This document shows, piece by piece, positions 39,379 to 49,878 of a stretch of 64,000 bases of DNA. Positions within the stretch are counted from its first letter, which is position 1; every line of letters starts with the position of its first letter. The stretch is from Paracoccaceae bacterium (lineage in GTDB: Bacteria > Pseudomonadota > Alphaproteobacteria > Rhodobacterales > Rhodobacteraceae). The position numbers were made by a program, and so were the translations under genes. The notes under the pieces were generated by a model. It did not search any database, was not told the DNA's origin, and saw only the letters and a program-made list of their open reading frames with translations. The DNA lies in assembly GCA_021296235.1 (NCBI GenBank), contig JAGWAS010000010.1, forward strand, positions 1 to 64,000, written 5' to 3'.

Positions 39379-40203
39379 ATGAACATCGACGAACTCAATA
39401 GCAGGGGGATCGTTCTGCTTGGCTGCGGAAAAATGGGCTCCGCCCTGCTTTCCGGATGGCTGAAACGGAAGATCGAACCGAAATCGATCGACGTGGTCGA
39501 ACCTTTCCCCTCGGATTGGCTCAGGTCTCAACCGGTGCGGCTTAATCGATCGCAGTTGAATCCAACACCGGCTGTTTGCCTGCTTGCGGTAAAACCACAG
39601 GCAGCGAAAGATGCATTCGAGAACGTTCTCGCATTCGGCGGCGGCAGAACGGTGGTTGTGTCGATTATTGCCGGCCTGCCGATCGCATATCTGGAATCCA
39701 TTTTCGGACCGGAGACTCCGATAGTTCGCACCATGCCCAACACGCCGGCTGCCATTGGACAGGGAATTACGGCACTGGCGGGCAACCAAATTTCGGGCTC
39801 TGCGGATGTTGATCTGGCCGAAGGGCTGATGTCGGCGGTGGGTGAAACCGTGAGACTCGAAAATGAGGAACTTATGAACGCCGTAACTGCGTTGTCGGGT
39901 TCAGGTCCAGCCTATGTCTTCCATCTCATCGAGACGATGGCCAAAGTCGGCGAGGAATTGGGTCTTGAAGCCGGTATTTCCCTGAAACTTGCCGTGGCAA
40001 CGGTTGCGGGTGCAGGACAACTTGCAACCACGTCGAACCGAAGCCCCGCCGATTTGCGCGTTGATGTAACTTCGCCCGGAGGAACGACCGAAGCGGCACT
40101 CATGCATTTGATGAATCCGGAATCGGGATTGCGCCGGCTCATGTCAGATTGCATGAGGGCGGCAGAAATGCGCGGAAAAGAACTCGGAAAGTTGCATGAC
40201 TGA
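39379..40203 (+). CDS. proC: Pyrroline-5-carboxylate reductase
   Basis: This enzyme reduces pyrroline-5-carboxylate to proline with NAD(P)H. The dinucleotide motif LLGCGKMGSALLSGWL is at the N terminus. VRTMPNTPAAIGQG and the C-terminal signature DVTSPGGTTEAAL are present. Length 274 fits. The stop overlaps the next gene by 8 bases. Confidence 0.97.
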   Translation: MNIDELNSRGIVLLGCGKMGSALLSGWLKRKIEPKSIDVVEPFPSDWLRSQPVRLNRSQLNPTPAVCLLAVKPQAAKDAFENVLAFGGGRTVVVSIIAGLPIAYLESIFGPETPIVRTMPNTPAAIGQGITALAGNQISGSADVDLAEGLMSAVGETVRLENEELMNAVTALSGSGPAYVFHLIETMAKVGEELGLEAGISLKLAVATVAGAGQLATTSNRSPADLRVDVTSPGGTTEAALMHLMNPESGLRRLMSDCMRAAEMRGKELGKLHD

Positions 40204-40534
40204 GATTGAGTACGGGGATTTTGCAAAGGTTGACATCAGGGTTGGCAGGATTGCACGGGCCGAGCCTTATCCGGAGGCACGCAAGCCGGCATTCAAGCTC
40301 TGGATCGATTTTGGCGGGGAAATTGGACAGCGAAAAAGTTCCGCCCAGATCACGGAAGTCTACAACCTTGAGAGCCTTGCAGGCCGGCAAGTGTTGGCGG
40401 TTGTCAATTTTCCGCCTCGACAGATCGGAAAGTTCATGTCGGAAGTGCTCGTCTTGGGGGTTCCGAATGAGGAGGGCGAGGTGGTGCTTGTCGCTCCCGA
40501 CCAAGACGTGCCGGAAGGTGGGAGGATGTTTTGA
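40196..40534 (+). CDS. tRNA-binding domain protein, CsaA/YgjH-like
   Basis: A 112-residue OB-fold protein of the tRNA_bind family. FAKVDIRVGRIARAEPYPEARKP and GRQVLAVVNFPPRQIGKFMSEVLVLG are characteristic. CsaA has been described as an export chaperone in Bacillus; the bacterial function is otherwise unclear. It overlaps proC at its start, and its TGA overlaps the TTG start of the following dehydrogenase. Confidence 0.93.
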   Translation: MTEIEYGDFAKVDIRVGRIARAEPYPEARKPAFKLWIDFGGEIGQRKSSAQITEVYNLESLAGRQVLAVVNFPPRQIGKFMSEVLVLGVPNEEGEVVLVAPDQDVPEGGRMF

Positions 40535-41499
40535 AAACCAAGCCCCGCATATTGATTTCGAGAACCCTGCCGGAGTCGGTCCTGAAAAGGGCACACACTG
40601 ATTTCGATGCTGTGGTTCGGGATTCTGAGATACCAATGACCGCAGCCGAAGCTGCGGAGAGCATGCAAAACAATGACGGTGTCGTGCCAACGCTGGCGGA
40701 TGAGTTTACCGCCGAGGCGTTCGGAGCGGTCAGTGACATGCGCTGCCGCATTGTTGCCAATTTTGGCGCCGGTTTTAATCACATTGATGTGGCTGCGGCA
40801 AAGGCGCGCGGGATTGTGGTTACGAACACTCCGGGTGCGGTAACGGAAGCAACCGCCGACATTGCCCTGTCGCTTATTCTCATGACGGCACGCCGGACAG
40901 CGGAAGGGGATAGGCTGGTCAGATCCGGACGTTGGACCGGCTGGCATCCAACCCAGATGCTCGGCCAGCACGTAACGGGCAGGACGCTTGGCATTGTGGG
41001 GATGGGCAGGATCGGACGGGCGATAGCAAGGCGGTGCCATTTCGGCTTTGGAATGCAGATCGTGTTTGCCAACCGGTCCCGGATAGACGATCCCGGAGTT
41101 CCCGCTCGGCAACTCGCCGGAATTGAAAGCGTCTTTGCCGAGGCGGACATCGTTGCGATTGCCGTCAGCAGCGGTCCGGAAAGCCATCATCTCATAGGTC
41201 GGGAGCAGCTTCGGCATCTAAAGCCTCATGCAATTCTCGTAAATGTCTCGAGAGGAGACATTTTGGACGAGGGGGCTCTTGTGGAACTGCTGCAGTCCGG
41301 AGCCATTGCCGGCGCCGGCCTTGACGTCTATGAGTTCGAACCGAAGGTTCCCAGCGATCTGCTTTCCATGGAGAATGTCGTTCTCCTGCCGCATCTCGGA
41401 ACATCCGTTCTTGAGGTTCGCGAAGGGATGGGAGCAATGGCATTGGACAATCTCACGACATTCTTTGCCGGGATGGAACCGCCAAATCCGGTCAACTGA
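40531..41499 (+). CDS. D-2-hydroxyacid dehydrogenase (glyoxylate/hydroxypyruvate reductase-like)
   Basis: A 322-residue NAD(P)-dependent reductase of the glycerate/glyoxylate branch. The nucleotide-binding motif GMGRIG is at 157-162. Catalytic residues are R241 (NVSRGDILDE), E270 (DVYEFEP) and H288 (LLPHLG). The start is a TTG at 40531 overlapping the previous stop (TTGA). No ATG near the N terminus fits better. It likely reduces glyoxylate or hydroxypyruvate. Confidence 0.9.
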   Translation: MKTKPRILISRTLPESVLKRAHTDFDAVVRDSEIPMTAAEAAESMQNNDGVVPTLADEFTAEAFGAVSDMRCRIVANFGAGFNHIDVAAAKARGIVVTNTPGAVTEATADIALSLILMTARRTAEGDRLVRSGRWTGWHPTQMLGQHVTGRTLGIVGMGRIGRAIARRCHFGFGMQIVFANRSRIDDPGVPARQLAGIESVFAEADIVAIAVSSGPESHHLIGREQLRHLKPHAILVNVSRGDILDEGALVELLQSGAIAGAGLDVYEFEPKVPSDLLSMENVVLLPHLGTSVLEVREGMGAMALDNLTTFFAGMEPPNPVN

Positions 41500-41703
41500 A
41501 CAATCGAATTGGCGCTGAACGGAGCCAACAATCGAAGTTGCATTGCTGTTCAGGGGCGGAATTCGAATTTCCCAATTCGGAGGCTGGTGCAGTTGTTTCT
41601 GCTGGTGATCTGCGTGTCTGCATCAATTTTGGTTGACGAATGAACGATTGCAATCTGGTTCCACCAGGGGCCGGTTCGGAATCAAACCTCTATTGCCATC
41701 TGG

Positions 41704-44700
41704 TCAAATGGATTGGAGACTTCGAACCTCCAATGTCGCGCCTCTGCGCGCAATAAGCACCTGGGCGATGACCTGGGCCGCTGCGGCGGTAGTGCAGTAG
41801 GGCACATTCTCGGCAATGGAAACTGTCCTAATGGTTTGGCTGTCGGCGATGGTTTGCCTGCCATCGGTACTGTTTATGACCAAGGCCATATCCCCGTTCT
41901 TCAGAGAATCGACGATGTTCGGCCGGCCCTCGTAAATCTTGTTGACGATAGTGCACTCAATGCCGCGTCGTTCCAGATATGCGGCTGTTCCCCGTGTGGC
42001 AGTGATTCCGTAGCCCAAATCGTAGACAGATTCGATTGCGTCCAGCATTCGCTCCGTCTTGTCTGCATCCTTGATCGACACGAATATGTTGCCCGAGACG
42101 GGCAATTGCATTCCCGCTCCGATTTGGGCCTTGAGGAATGCAAGCTCGAAACTGCGGTCCATGCCCATGACCTCGCCCGTTGATCGCATCTCCGGGCCAA
42201 GCAAGGCATCGACCCCCGGAAACCTCGCAAACGGCAGCACAACCTCTTTCACCGAAAAATGTTCGGTGTCCGCCGACCCAAGGTCGAATTCCGACAGGGG
42301 CTCGCCAGCCATGACCCGAGCCGCAATTGAGGCAATGGGCGAGCCTGTCGACTTGGCAACAAACGGGACGGTTCGCGATGCTCGGGGATTAACTTCCAAT
42401 ACATGCACCTCCCCGTTTCTGACCGCGAATTGGACATTCATTAAGCCGATCACACCAAGTCCTGCCGCCAATTCGCAGGTCTGGCGCTTGAGCTCGCTGA
42501 TGGTTTCGGCGGGCAGGGAGTAGGGTGGCAGCGAACAGGCGCTGTCGCCGGAATGAACACCGGCAAGTTCTATGTGCTGCATAACCCCGGCGATGTGGGT
42601 CGAGTGGCCGTCCGAAATTGCGTCGACATCAACCTCGACCGCATCAGGCAAGAATCGATCAATGAGGACCGGATTTTGGCCAGAAACGCGAACCGCGTCG
42701 CACATGTAGCGGCGGAGTTGGTCGACATCCCTGACGATTTCCATGGCGCGGCCGCCCAATACATAAGAGGGGCGGATTACCACCGGGTAGCCAATCTTCT
42801 CGGCGACGCGTTCGGCCTCGGAAACGGAAAGGGCAGTGCCGTTTCTCGGTTGCCGGAGCTTCAGCCGGTCGAGGAGGCGCTGAAACAACTCCCGATCCTC
42901 GGCCTGGTCGATTGCCGATGGCGAGGTTCCCAAGATCGGAATTCCCTGGCTTTCGAGCGCAGACGCAAGCCCAAGCGGAGTTTGGCCCCCGAACTGGACA
43001 ATAACGCCTTTCAAGTTGCCGGATCGTTGCTCCGTCCTCAGGATTTCGAGGACATGCTCACGCGTGAGCGGTTCGAAATACAGCCGATCCGACGTGTCAT
43101 AGTCGGTCGAAACCGTCTCCGGGTTGCAGTTGATCATGATTGTTTCGAATCCGGCCGCGGAAAGGGACATGCACGCATGGCAGCAACAATAATCAAACTC
43201 GATGCCCTGCCCGATCCGGTTCGGACCGCCGCCAAGGACGGCAATCTTGTTCCTGCCGGTCGGTTCCGATTCGCATTCTGTTCCGTTGTCGGACGGGAAT
43301 TCGTAGGTTGAGTACATGTACGGTGTCTGAGCGTCGAATTCGGCGGCACAGGTGTCAATCCGCTTGAATACCGGGCTGATGCCCAATGCGGAGCGCCGTC
43401 GACCAACTTCCGCTTCATTAATGCCTGTCAACTGGGCGAGCCTCGCATCCGAGAATCCCAACATCTTCAGGTTGAGAAATTCGTCAGCGGACATCGGGAG
43501 CCCGTTTGACCGGACGTCGTTTTCGGCCTCGACGATTTCCCTAATTCGGGCCAGGAACCATGGATCATACTGAGTGGCCGAGTTGATTTCGTCGTCCGAA
43601 AGCCCGTGGCGCATTGCTTGGGCGATAAGCCGCAGGCGGTCGGGTGAATTGACGGAAATCGCCCTTTTGACCGCCACCGGGTCAGGGGCACCCTCGATTT
43701 CGATCTCGTCGAACCCGGTTAGACCGGTCTCAAGAGACGACAGTGCCTTTTGAACGCTCTCGTGGAAGCTGCGGCCAATCGCCATTGCCTCACCGACAGA
43801 TTTCATTGCCGTGGTGAGTTCGGGTTTCGAGCCGGGAAATTTTTCGAAGGCAAATCTCGGGATCTTGGTCACGACATAGTCGATCGATGGTTCAAAGGAG
43901 GCGGGTGTTACCCGCGTGATGTCGTTGTCCAACTCATCAAGGGTATAGCCAACGGCCAGCTTGGCCGCGACTTTTGCGATCGGAAATCCTGTTGCCTTGG
44001 ATGCCAAGGCCGAAGATCGGGAAACTCTCGGGTTCATTTCGATGATGACCATTCGCCCGTCCTGAGGGTTAATGGCCCACTGCACGTTGGATCCTCCGGT
44101 TTCCACGCCGATTTCACGCAGTACCGCGATCGAACTGCTTCGCATCCGCTGGAATTCCTTGTCGGTCAGAGTGAGCGCAGGTGCGACAGTTACGGAATCG
44201 CCCGTATGAACGCCCATCGGGTCGATGTTTTCGATGGAGCAAACAATGATTGCATTGTCCGCACGGTCGCGGATTACCTCCATTTCGAATTCCTTCCAGC
44301 CGAGAAGGCTCTCGTCGATCAGAATTTGGCCTACGGGCGATGTGTCAAGTCCGACCCGGCATAGCTTTTCGAAATCGTCACGATTGAAGGCGGCGCCTCC
44401 ACCGGTGCCTCCGAGCGTGAAGGCCGGACGAATCACGGCAGGCAGACCCACCTGGTCAATTGCGGATATCGCTTCGTCCATTGATTGAGCGATAACAGAT
44501 TTCGGGCTTTCAAGTCCGATTCGGTCCATGGAATCCCTGAAAAGACGGCGATCCTCGGCCTTCCTGATTGCTTCCCTGCTGGCACCGATCAATTGCACGC
44601 CGTATTGATCAAGCACGCCGGCATCAGCGATCTCCAAGGCTGTGTTTAGTGCCGTTTGCCCGCCCATTGTTGGCAGCAAGGCATCCGGTCGTTCGCGCTC

Positions 44701-44934
44701 AATTATCCGGGCAACGGTGTCGGCGGTAATCGGTTCAATGTAGGTGGCGTCCGCCATTGAGGGATCGGTCATGATCGTCGCCGGGTTCGAATTCAGCAGC
44801 ACGACCCGATAGCCCTCCTCGCGCAGTGCCTTGCACGCCTGCGTTCCCGAATAGTCGAACTCGCAGGCCTGACCAATGATGATTGGTCCCGCACCAATTA
44901 TCATGACGGAGGAGATGTCAGTGCGTTTGGGCAT
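41704..44934 (-). CDS. carB: Carbamoyl-phosphate synthase large subunit
   Basis: This enzyme makes carbamoyl phosphate from glutamine-derived ammonia, bicarbonate and 2 ATP for arginine and pyrimidine synthesis. It contains two homologous ATP-grasp halves, each opening with a glycine-rich strand ([20 protein letters not shown] and [19 protein letters not shown]). A C-terminal MGS-like regulatory domain carries [12 protein letters not shown]. The ATG at 44934 gives 1076 residues, the normal length. carA is not in the window. Confidence 0.97.
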   Translation of the reverse strand: MPKRTDISSVMIIGAGPIIIGQACEFDYSGTQACKALREEGYRVVLLNSNPATIMTDPSMADATYIEPITADTVARIIERERPDALLPTMGGQTALNTALEIADAGVLDQYGVQLIGASREAIRKAEDRRLFRDSMDRIGLESPKSVIAQSMDEAISAIDQVGLPAVIRPAFTLGGTGGGAAFNRDDFEKLCRVGLDTSPVGQILIDESLLGWKEFEMEVIRDRADNAIIVCSIENIDPMGVHTGDSVTVAPALTLTDKEFQRMRSSSIAVLREIGVETGGSNVQWAINPQDGRMVIIEMNPRVSRSSALASKATGFPIAKVAAKLAVGYTLDELDNDITRVTPASFEPSIDYVVTKIPRFAFEKFPGSKPELTTAMKSVGEAMAIGRSFHESVQKALSSLETGLTGFDEIEIEGAPDPVAVKRAISVNSPDRLRLIAQAMRHGLSDDEINSATQYDPWFLARIREIVEAENDVRSNGLPMSADEFLNLKMLGFSDARLAQLTGINEAEVGRRRSALGISPVFKRIDTCAAEFDAQTPYMYSTYEFPSDNGTECESEPTGRNKIAVLGGGPNRIGQGIEFDYCCCHACMSLSAAGFETIMINCNPETVSTDYDTSDRLYFEPLTREHVLEILRTEQRSGNLKGVIVQFGGQTPLGLASALESQGIPILGTSPSAIDQAEDRELFQRLLDRLKLRQPRNGTALSVSEAERVAEKIGYPVVIRPSYVLGGRAMEIVRDVDQLRRYMCDAVRVSGQNPVLIDRFLPDAVEVDVDAISDGHSTHIAGVMQHIELAGVHSGDSACSLPPYSLPAETISELKRQTCELAAGLGVIGLMNVQFAVRNGEVHVLEVNPRASRTVPFVAKSTGSPIASIAARVMAGEPLSEFDLGSADTEHFSVKEVVLPFARFPGVDALLGPEMRSTGEVMGMDRSFELAFLKAQIGAGMQLPVSGNIFVSIKDADKTERMLDAIESVYDLGYGITATRGTAAYLERRGIECTIVNKIYEGRPNIVDSLKNGDMALVINSTDGRQTIADSQTIRTVSIAENVPYCTTAAAAQVIAQVLIARRGATLEVRSLQSI

Positions 44935-45326
44935 GAATGAATTCCTGAAAACGCCACCAGAGTATCCGGCAGCCAATGGTCGGTGGGCTTATAGACCGCT
45001 CTGCCGCCTGCGCAACAAACAAGGGAGGTTCGGTCAATGAGGTGACGGACAGATCAGGCTGTCAAATCCGACCAATCCAATTGAACGAAGCTGAGGGCTG
45101 CCCGGCGTTGATGGGCAAAGCTTGCGTTGGAGAATTCCGGCGGACCGAATGTGGATCTGGACCGATACTCTCACATCCAATTTCGACCTTCTGCTCCAAT
45201 TCAAAAAGTTCGTAGCATGAGCACCCGATCGAAGGCCGATCGGGTGCCGAAGGAACATGTGCAATGGCCACGAGGCATGTTGGGAACCGGCGATTCCTCA
45301 CTGCAGCCAATGCAAATCGCCGGGCT
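44935..45326. other. Gap of about 390 bases upstream of carB
   Basis: It lies between two minus-strand genes, the carotenoid oxygenase on the right and carB on the left. It should hold the carB promoter and contains the hairpin listed at 45221-45247. No reading frame with protein features was seen. Confidence 0.45.
45221..45247 (-). terminator. Hairpin after the carotenoid oxygenase gene, probable terminator
   Basis: GCACCCGATCG at 45221-45231 pairs perfectly with 45237-45247 around a five-base loop. On the minus strand it lies 79 bases after the oxygenase stop, and a TTTTTG run appears about 15 bases further on. The run is not adjacent, so termination is likely but not textbook. Confidence 0.5.
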
Positions 45327-46832
45327 TCAGAGTGCGGCGAAGGTTCCGTGAAGCCCGAGTGGAATGAAATAGGGTAAGATCCCTTCCCAGAGCGGACCAG
45401 CCGAAACATGCCTGGCATTGAAGACGTTGAGCCCCGTCGCCTTTCGCCTGACATCCAAGTAAGGACCCAGAAGCCAACCTTCTCCTTCGGCTGGACCGGC
45501 AGGCACGAATACATGTTCTTCCGGAATCTGATGGCCGGGATAAGTCCAGCCATCGGTCTCGCCCAATTCGGGGTCAATCCTGATGACCCTGTTGAATGGC
45601 CATTTGCCGTCAACCTCGTCGCCTGTGAGGGCAAACACCATCCGATGGCGCTGGCCTGTTCGCCGGGAATCAATGCGGGGAAATTCGACTGGGCCTGGAG
45701 CCAACACGTTGATCTCAGCGCCTGATCGGGGCGGAAGGACGATGCTGCTGTAGCGTGGATGCGCCGATGAAAAATTCAACTGCCCGCACATGACTTCTCT
45801 CATATCCCTTGTTACGAATTCCGGACCAGGTGCTTGGCAAACGTCCAGATGGATTGTTCCATCCGCTTCCTCCCAACCGTTTCCATGGTGAAAGTGGAAC
45901 CCTGGCGGAAGTTCATGGCGCCTGACGATTTCAAGCTGATTCTTGTCAATCGTTAAGACCCTCGTACCATATGCAGGCCTCCAAACATGGGCATCCAAAA
46001 AGCTGACATCCCTATCCGACCAGAGATCGGGATCAATGACCAACGGTGTCAGAAGGACAACAATGTGACGGGACGTCACCACGAAGTCGTGAACAATTCC
46101 CATTGGTCCGACGTCGAGCAGGTTTGCCTTGACGATGGTGCCGTTCTGATGGATTCGGTATATTAGCAAAGCCTCCTGGGGAAAAAAGATGGCCCCAGTG
46201 TTCCAAAGGGTTCCATCCTTCTCCACCCTTGGATGGGCAGAAAACGGCAGTCCGGAAAGTTCCGGATGCCAAGCTTTGAACTTTCCAGCACCAAGGGTTT
46301 CCGGATCAACCTCCAGTGCTGAACCACCTTCCCACAATGCCAAAAGTTGCCCTGCATGGAAGAGCATGGATGTGTTCGCGACATTCATGTCGTCTGGTCC
46401 GGACATCGGTCCGGATCCGGCCGTTCCAAAGGCGGGAATATAACGCCGTCCTTCACGGGTTTCCCGTCGCCGCTTCGGCGTGTCAAGGATGCGGGCGCGG
46501 TGAGTTACGCGGTCGCCGGATAAGGTATATGCCTGCACCATGCCGTCGCCGTCGAACCAGTGGGTATATCGATCGCCAAAGCGCTCATGCTCTGCCGGTC
46601 CGTTTCTCCAAAGTACACCTTCGAGTCCGGACGGCAGATGCCCGCGCAGTTTCTTCATCCCGGAATCAAACGATTCCATCTTTGCATTTGCAAGGCCAAG
46701 GAGATGAGGATTTTTGGAAAGGCCAGCATTGAATTCCTCCCGGGTTCCGGCAAGGGCCCCGAGCCCGGACAGGGCAGGCAGGCTGGCCAGGGCCCCGAGC
46801 ATGGCCCGGCGCGAGAGATGGTCAATCGCCAT
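45327..46832 (-). CDS. Carotenoid oxygenase (RPE65/CCO family) with Tat signal
   Basis: A non-haem iron dioxygenase that cleaves carotenoids, apocarotenoids or stilbenes. The four iron-binding His are near H200 (SAHPR), H248 (IVHDF), H315 (FHFHHGN) and H495 (LGLHGTF). The N terminus has LSRRAMLGALASLPALSGLG, a Tat-type signal, so the folded enzyme is probably exported, which is unusual for bacterial members. About 501 residues. It starts 1 base after the DUF2141 gene stops, so the two are one operon. The substrate could be a carotenoid or a lignostilbene-like aromatic. Confidence 0.9.
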   Translation of the reverse strand: MAIDHLSRRAMLGALASLPALSGLGALAGTREEFNAGLSKNPHLLGLANAKMESFDSGMKKLRGHLPSGLEGVLWRNGPAEHERFGDRYTHWFDGDGMVQAYTLSGDRVTHRARILDTPKRRRETREGRRYIPAFGTAGSGPMSGPDDMNVANTSMLFHAGQLLALWEGGSALEVDPETLGAGKFKAWHPELSGLPFSAHPRVEKDGTLWNTGAIFFPQEALLIYRIHQNGTIVKANLLDVGPMGIVHDFVVTSRHIVVLLTPLVIDPDLWSDRDVSFLDAHVWRPAYGTRVLTIDKNQLEIVRRHELPPGFHFHHGNGWEEADGTIHLDVCQAPGPEFVTRDMREVMCGQLNFSSAHPRYSSIVLPPRSGAEINVLAPGPVEFPRIDSRRTGQRHRMVFALTGDEVDGKWPFNRVIRIDPELGETDGWTYPGHQIPEEHVFVPAGPAEGEGWLLGPYLDVRRKATGLNVFNARHVSAGPLWEGILPYFIPLGLHGTFAAL

Positions 46833-46833
46833 G

Positions 46834-47295
46834 TCAGAATCCGGGATATGCGATCGAAACGACAACGGTTATCCGATCCTCGTCCGATCCGACTGCCACG
46901 GCCGCATCATCGAAGGAAGGCGGTCCCCTAAAGCCAACGGCGCCGTTGGAAAAACCGTAACCTTCGATGGGAATTTGAAGTATATTCCGATCCAATTCCA
47001 GATCCCCGTCGGTATCGTGGAATGCCGCCACAGCGTATTCGCCCGGAGGCAGGTCAGCGAACACCACGGTCACACCTTCCGGATTGGCGAGGCTCGACTG
47101 GCCAGCAATGACTCCTTCCCCATCGGGAAACGATGTGTCCGCAACGCGCTGATGTACAGCAACTACCACCTTTCCCTCCGCTGAACGCAGGCCTTTGACG
47201 GAAACCTCGAGATCGGCGCAGCTTGCGGCTGCGGCGATTAAGGACGCAGTACCAGCAAGCGCAATTGCCCAGATTGCATGTGTTGCATCGGACAT
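46834..47295 (-). CDS. DUF2141 exported protein
   Basis: A 153-residue secreted beta-rich protein. The signal peptide spans IWAIALAGTASLIAAAASCA. DUF2141 features follow: VAVHQRVADTSFPDG, FADLPPGEYAVAAFHDTDGDLELD and IEGYGFSNGAVG. The ATG at 47295 has AGAAAGGA upstream, better than an alternative at 47328. Function unknown. Adjacent to the exported carotenoid oxygenase, it may help in envelope or pigment handling, which is only context. Confidence 0.87.
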   Translation of the reverse strand: MSDATHAIWAIALAGTASLIAAAASCADLEVSVKGLRSAEGKVVVAVHQRVADTSFPDGEGVIAGQSSLANPEGVTVVFADLPPGEYAVAAFHDTDGDLELDRNILQIPIEGYGFSNGAVGFRGPPSFDDAAVAVGSDEDRITVVVSIAYPGF

Positions 47296-47888
47296 ATGGC
47301 ATTTGGTCCTTTCTGTTGATGGTTTCATGTCAGTTGAAAGATTTTGAGTTCAGGCCGGAGAGGTCATCGCCGATTGCGCAACTGACAGGACGAATTCGCA
47401 AGGTCAAGGAAATTCCATTCAAGTTCGTGCACTGCCGGACTGCAGTTCCCTCGTTGTTCAAGGAACCGTTTTTGTATGCCGTTTGGCTCTGCTAATTTTG
47501 ATCGGTCCGCACGGCAAATTCGTTTGTATATGTCAGCAAAAGGTATGCATGAAGCCGATGTCTCTTCATCAATCTGTTTGAAGTCAAGTGGATATAGCAG
47601 GGTGATCTGAGCTGATCCCGAGTGTTGCGGGTTGTACTTGAGGGCAGTCATGCTGTCGAACACACAGAACCGCAATGAGAGGGCAGGTCATGTTGGATTG
47701 CGTTACATATGTCGGTTTGAATGTTTCATGGACATGATTGCTGTACAGGTTGTTTTGCCGGAAATCATTCCGCGCTGGGTCCACAAAATCGCCGAGATCC
47801 GTCCGGGACAGGGATATTCCCGCAAGCGCGCTGCACTTTCACAGCACCAATCGGGATTGCCTGCCGACCCCAGTGGCCAAACCTACAC
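47296..47888. other. 593-base gap between DUF2141 and cfa genes
   Basis: Both flanking genes run leftward, so this holds the DUF2141 promoter and the downstream flank of the fatty-acid synthase gene. Three short frames of 60-100 codons cross it, without domains or ribosome binding sites. I see no RNA gene. Confidence 0.45.
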
Positions 47889-49103
47889 CTACTGAGGTCG
47901 GTAGAGGTAGTCGCGAGTTGTTGGGACCGCATCGATTTTCTTGGTGATCTGAAACTGGAACACCGAAAGGTCACCGTGCCGAAATGCCATTTCACAGGAA
48001 ATCAGGTAAAACCGCCACATCCGACAAAACCTGTCATCATAGATTTCCCGAACCCGGCCGATGTTGCGCATGAATCGCTCGTGCCAGTGTTTCAGCGTTT
48101 CGGCATAGTGCAGCCGCAGAATTTCGACATCGGTAACCAACAGACCCTCTCTCTCGATCGCCACAAGCACCTCCGACATGGCCGGGATGTAACCTCCCGG
48201 GAAAATATACTTCGCAATCCACGGGTTGGTGACACCCGGCGGGGTCGGTCTGCCGATGGTGTGAAGCAGCGCAATTCCATCTTCGTTGAGCAACTTTCGG
48301 ATTGCGCGGAAGAACTCTCCGTAGTGCGGTGATCCGACATGCTCAAACATTCCGACGGAGACGATCCGATCGAACCTTGATTCAAGGTTTCGGTAGTCAA
48401 TCAACTCAAATGTGGCCCGGTCAGCCAAACCGGATTCCTCGGCTCGCTGATTGGAGATCCGATGTTGCCCCGAGGAAAGCGTAACGCCAAATACCCGGCA
48501 GCCGAAATCCCGCACGAGCGTGAGGCCCATTCCTCCCCATCCGCTGCCGATGTCGAGGACCGACAAACCGGGTTTCAGCAACAATTTGTTCGCAATGTGC
48601 CTTTTCTTCCGGTCCTGCGCAGTCTCAAGGGACTCGTCAGGATCCTCGAAATAGGCGCAACTGTATTGGCGATCTTCATCCAGGAAAAATTCGTAGAGTT
48701 CGTCCGAAAGGTCATAGTGATGCTTGACGTTTGAGCGCGACCTGCCAGTCGAATTGTGCTGGGTAACGCGCCGCCCCAACTGCCGTGCGGCAGATACGAG
48801 CCTCTGGAACTTGAGATTTTCCACCGATTCAATGTTGACCATCAGAAGTTCAAGAAAACCGTACAGATCGTCCCGTTCAATGATGAGGCGTTCGTCCATG
48901 TAGCATTCCCCAACCGCCAAGTTCGGTTGGGTGCAGAGTGGCCTGAACGCACTGTTGTCGGTGATTCTGATTCTGACGGGATCGGAACTGCCATCACCAA
49001 ATGCACTCTCCGAGCCGTCCGGCATTTCCACTACCAGAGAGCCGGTTTGGATGATTCGGTGCAGCATGTTCGTAAATGCCCGTTTCCACATGTTGGAGAT
49101 CAT
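47889..49103 (-). CDS. cfa: Cyclopropane-fatty-acyl-phospholipid synthase
   Basis: This SAM-dependent enzyme adds a methylene bridge to unsaturated acyl chains in membrane phospholipids. The N-terminal lipid-binding domain precedes NVKHHYDLSDELYEFFLDED. The SAM motif VLDIGSGWGGMGL is near residue 190, and GMFEHVGSPHYGEFF, IAKYIFPGGYIP and HYAETLKHWHERF are CFA hallmarks. About 400 residues is standard. An ATG at 49091 is an alternative start. A hypothetical gene lies 38 bases upstream on the same strand. Confidence 0.95.
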   Translation of the reverse strand: MISNMWKRAFTNMLHRIIQTGSLVVEMPDGSESAFGDGSSDPVRIRITDNSAFRPLCTQPNLAVGECYMDERLIIERDDLYGFLELLMVNIESVENLKFQRLVSAARQLGRRVTQHNSTGRSRSNVKHHYDLSDELYEFFLDEDRQYSCAYFEDPDESLETAQDRKKRHIANKLLLKPGLSVLDIGSGWGGMGLTLVRDFGCRVFGVTLSSGQHRISNQRAEESGLADRATFELIDYRNLESRFDRIVSVGMFEHVGSPHYGEFFRAIRKLLNEDGIALLHTIGRPTPPGVTNPWIAKYIFPGGYIPAMSEVLVAIEREGLLVTDVEILRLHYAETLKHWHERFMRNIGRVREIYDDRFCRMWRFYLISCEMAFRHGDLSVFQFQITKKIDAVPTTRDYLYRPQ

Positions 49104-49141
49104 CTGGCTGGCGAACCTTTGCGATTGAAAACGGTCAATTG

Positions 49142-49732
49142 TTATAGCAATCGCATTGCCATGTTAAGCAACTGGTAACAGTCCATCCGGTTGGCGGCGG
49201 CGAGAAGCAAGAATTCAGGTGGCAACGGATGACGCTTCCTGGCCGCCGTGACGAGAGGTTGATCATCTGCAATTGATGGTTGGAGGTGGCGCATCATGTT
49301 CAAAGGAGTGTTCAATTGGAGATGCTTGACTGGGATTTGGGCAAGCCGCCCGACGACTTCAATTGATGATTGCCATTGTTTTTCAAAGTATTGACCCGTT
49401 TCGGAGATGGCACGAGCTTCAACTCGAGCATTCTGCCTGCGGCGAACCAACTGCAGTTGTTCTTGGACCGCGACGGAAATTGACTGCCAAGTGCGGTGCA
49501 CCAACCAGTTGGGCGACCATCGGTGGAACAAAAAATTTGAGGCAGCAACCATTGCGGACCGCAACCGGGTGAGATCGAGCAAAACATCTTCGCATGCGGA
49601 TGGTTGTGATCCAAATTGAACAGAGATTCGGTAGATCTTCTGCTTCGATCGGCAAAGCCGCTTGAGATCGGAGCATTCCCGCCGGGATATCCAAACCTTG
49701 ATGGCGTCATTTCCAACATTGAAGAAAGTCAC
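49142..49732 (-). CDS. Hypothetical protein upstream of cfa
   Basis: An open frame of 196 codons fills most of the 775-base space between cfa and the divergent aspS. Its codon use resembles the neighbours, and the product is largely helical, with a Gln/Arg-rich amphipathic stretch (QEQLQLVRRRQNARVEARA) that faintly recalls phasin-like proteins. I do not recognise a family. The start would be GTG at 49732 without a clear ribosome binding site. Position and spacing (38 bases before cfa) suggest co-transcription with cfa. It could also be a chance frame. Confidence 0.42.
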   Translation of the reverse strand: MTFFNVGNDAIKVWISRRECSDLKRLCRSKQKIYRISVQFGSQPSACEDVLLDLTRLRSAMVAASNFLFHRWSPNWLVHRTWQSISVAVQEQLQLVRRRQNARVEARAISETGQYFEKQWQSSIEVVGRLAQIPVKHLQLNTPLNMMRHLQPSIADDQPLVTAARKRHPLPPEFLLLAAANRMDCYQLLNMAMRLL

Positions 49733-49878
49733 GGATTGCGGCTTGTATGGCCTCTGGGCAATTGATCGCCTTCAATCAATCCGTGCACACCGGGACCAAG
49801 CGCGGCGTCAATTCTTGACATTCGGTCGCAGGGAAGTGAAAGGCGGCAACTCGCCCACGGCCTGACGGAGAATTGGAC

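Noticed and set aside
44760..44800. tRNA-like GGTTCGAATTC (reverse strand GGGTTCGAAT) pattern
   Set aside because: It lies inside the carB coding sequence, with no cloverleaf around it.
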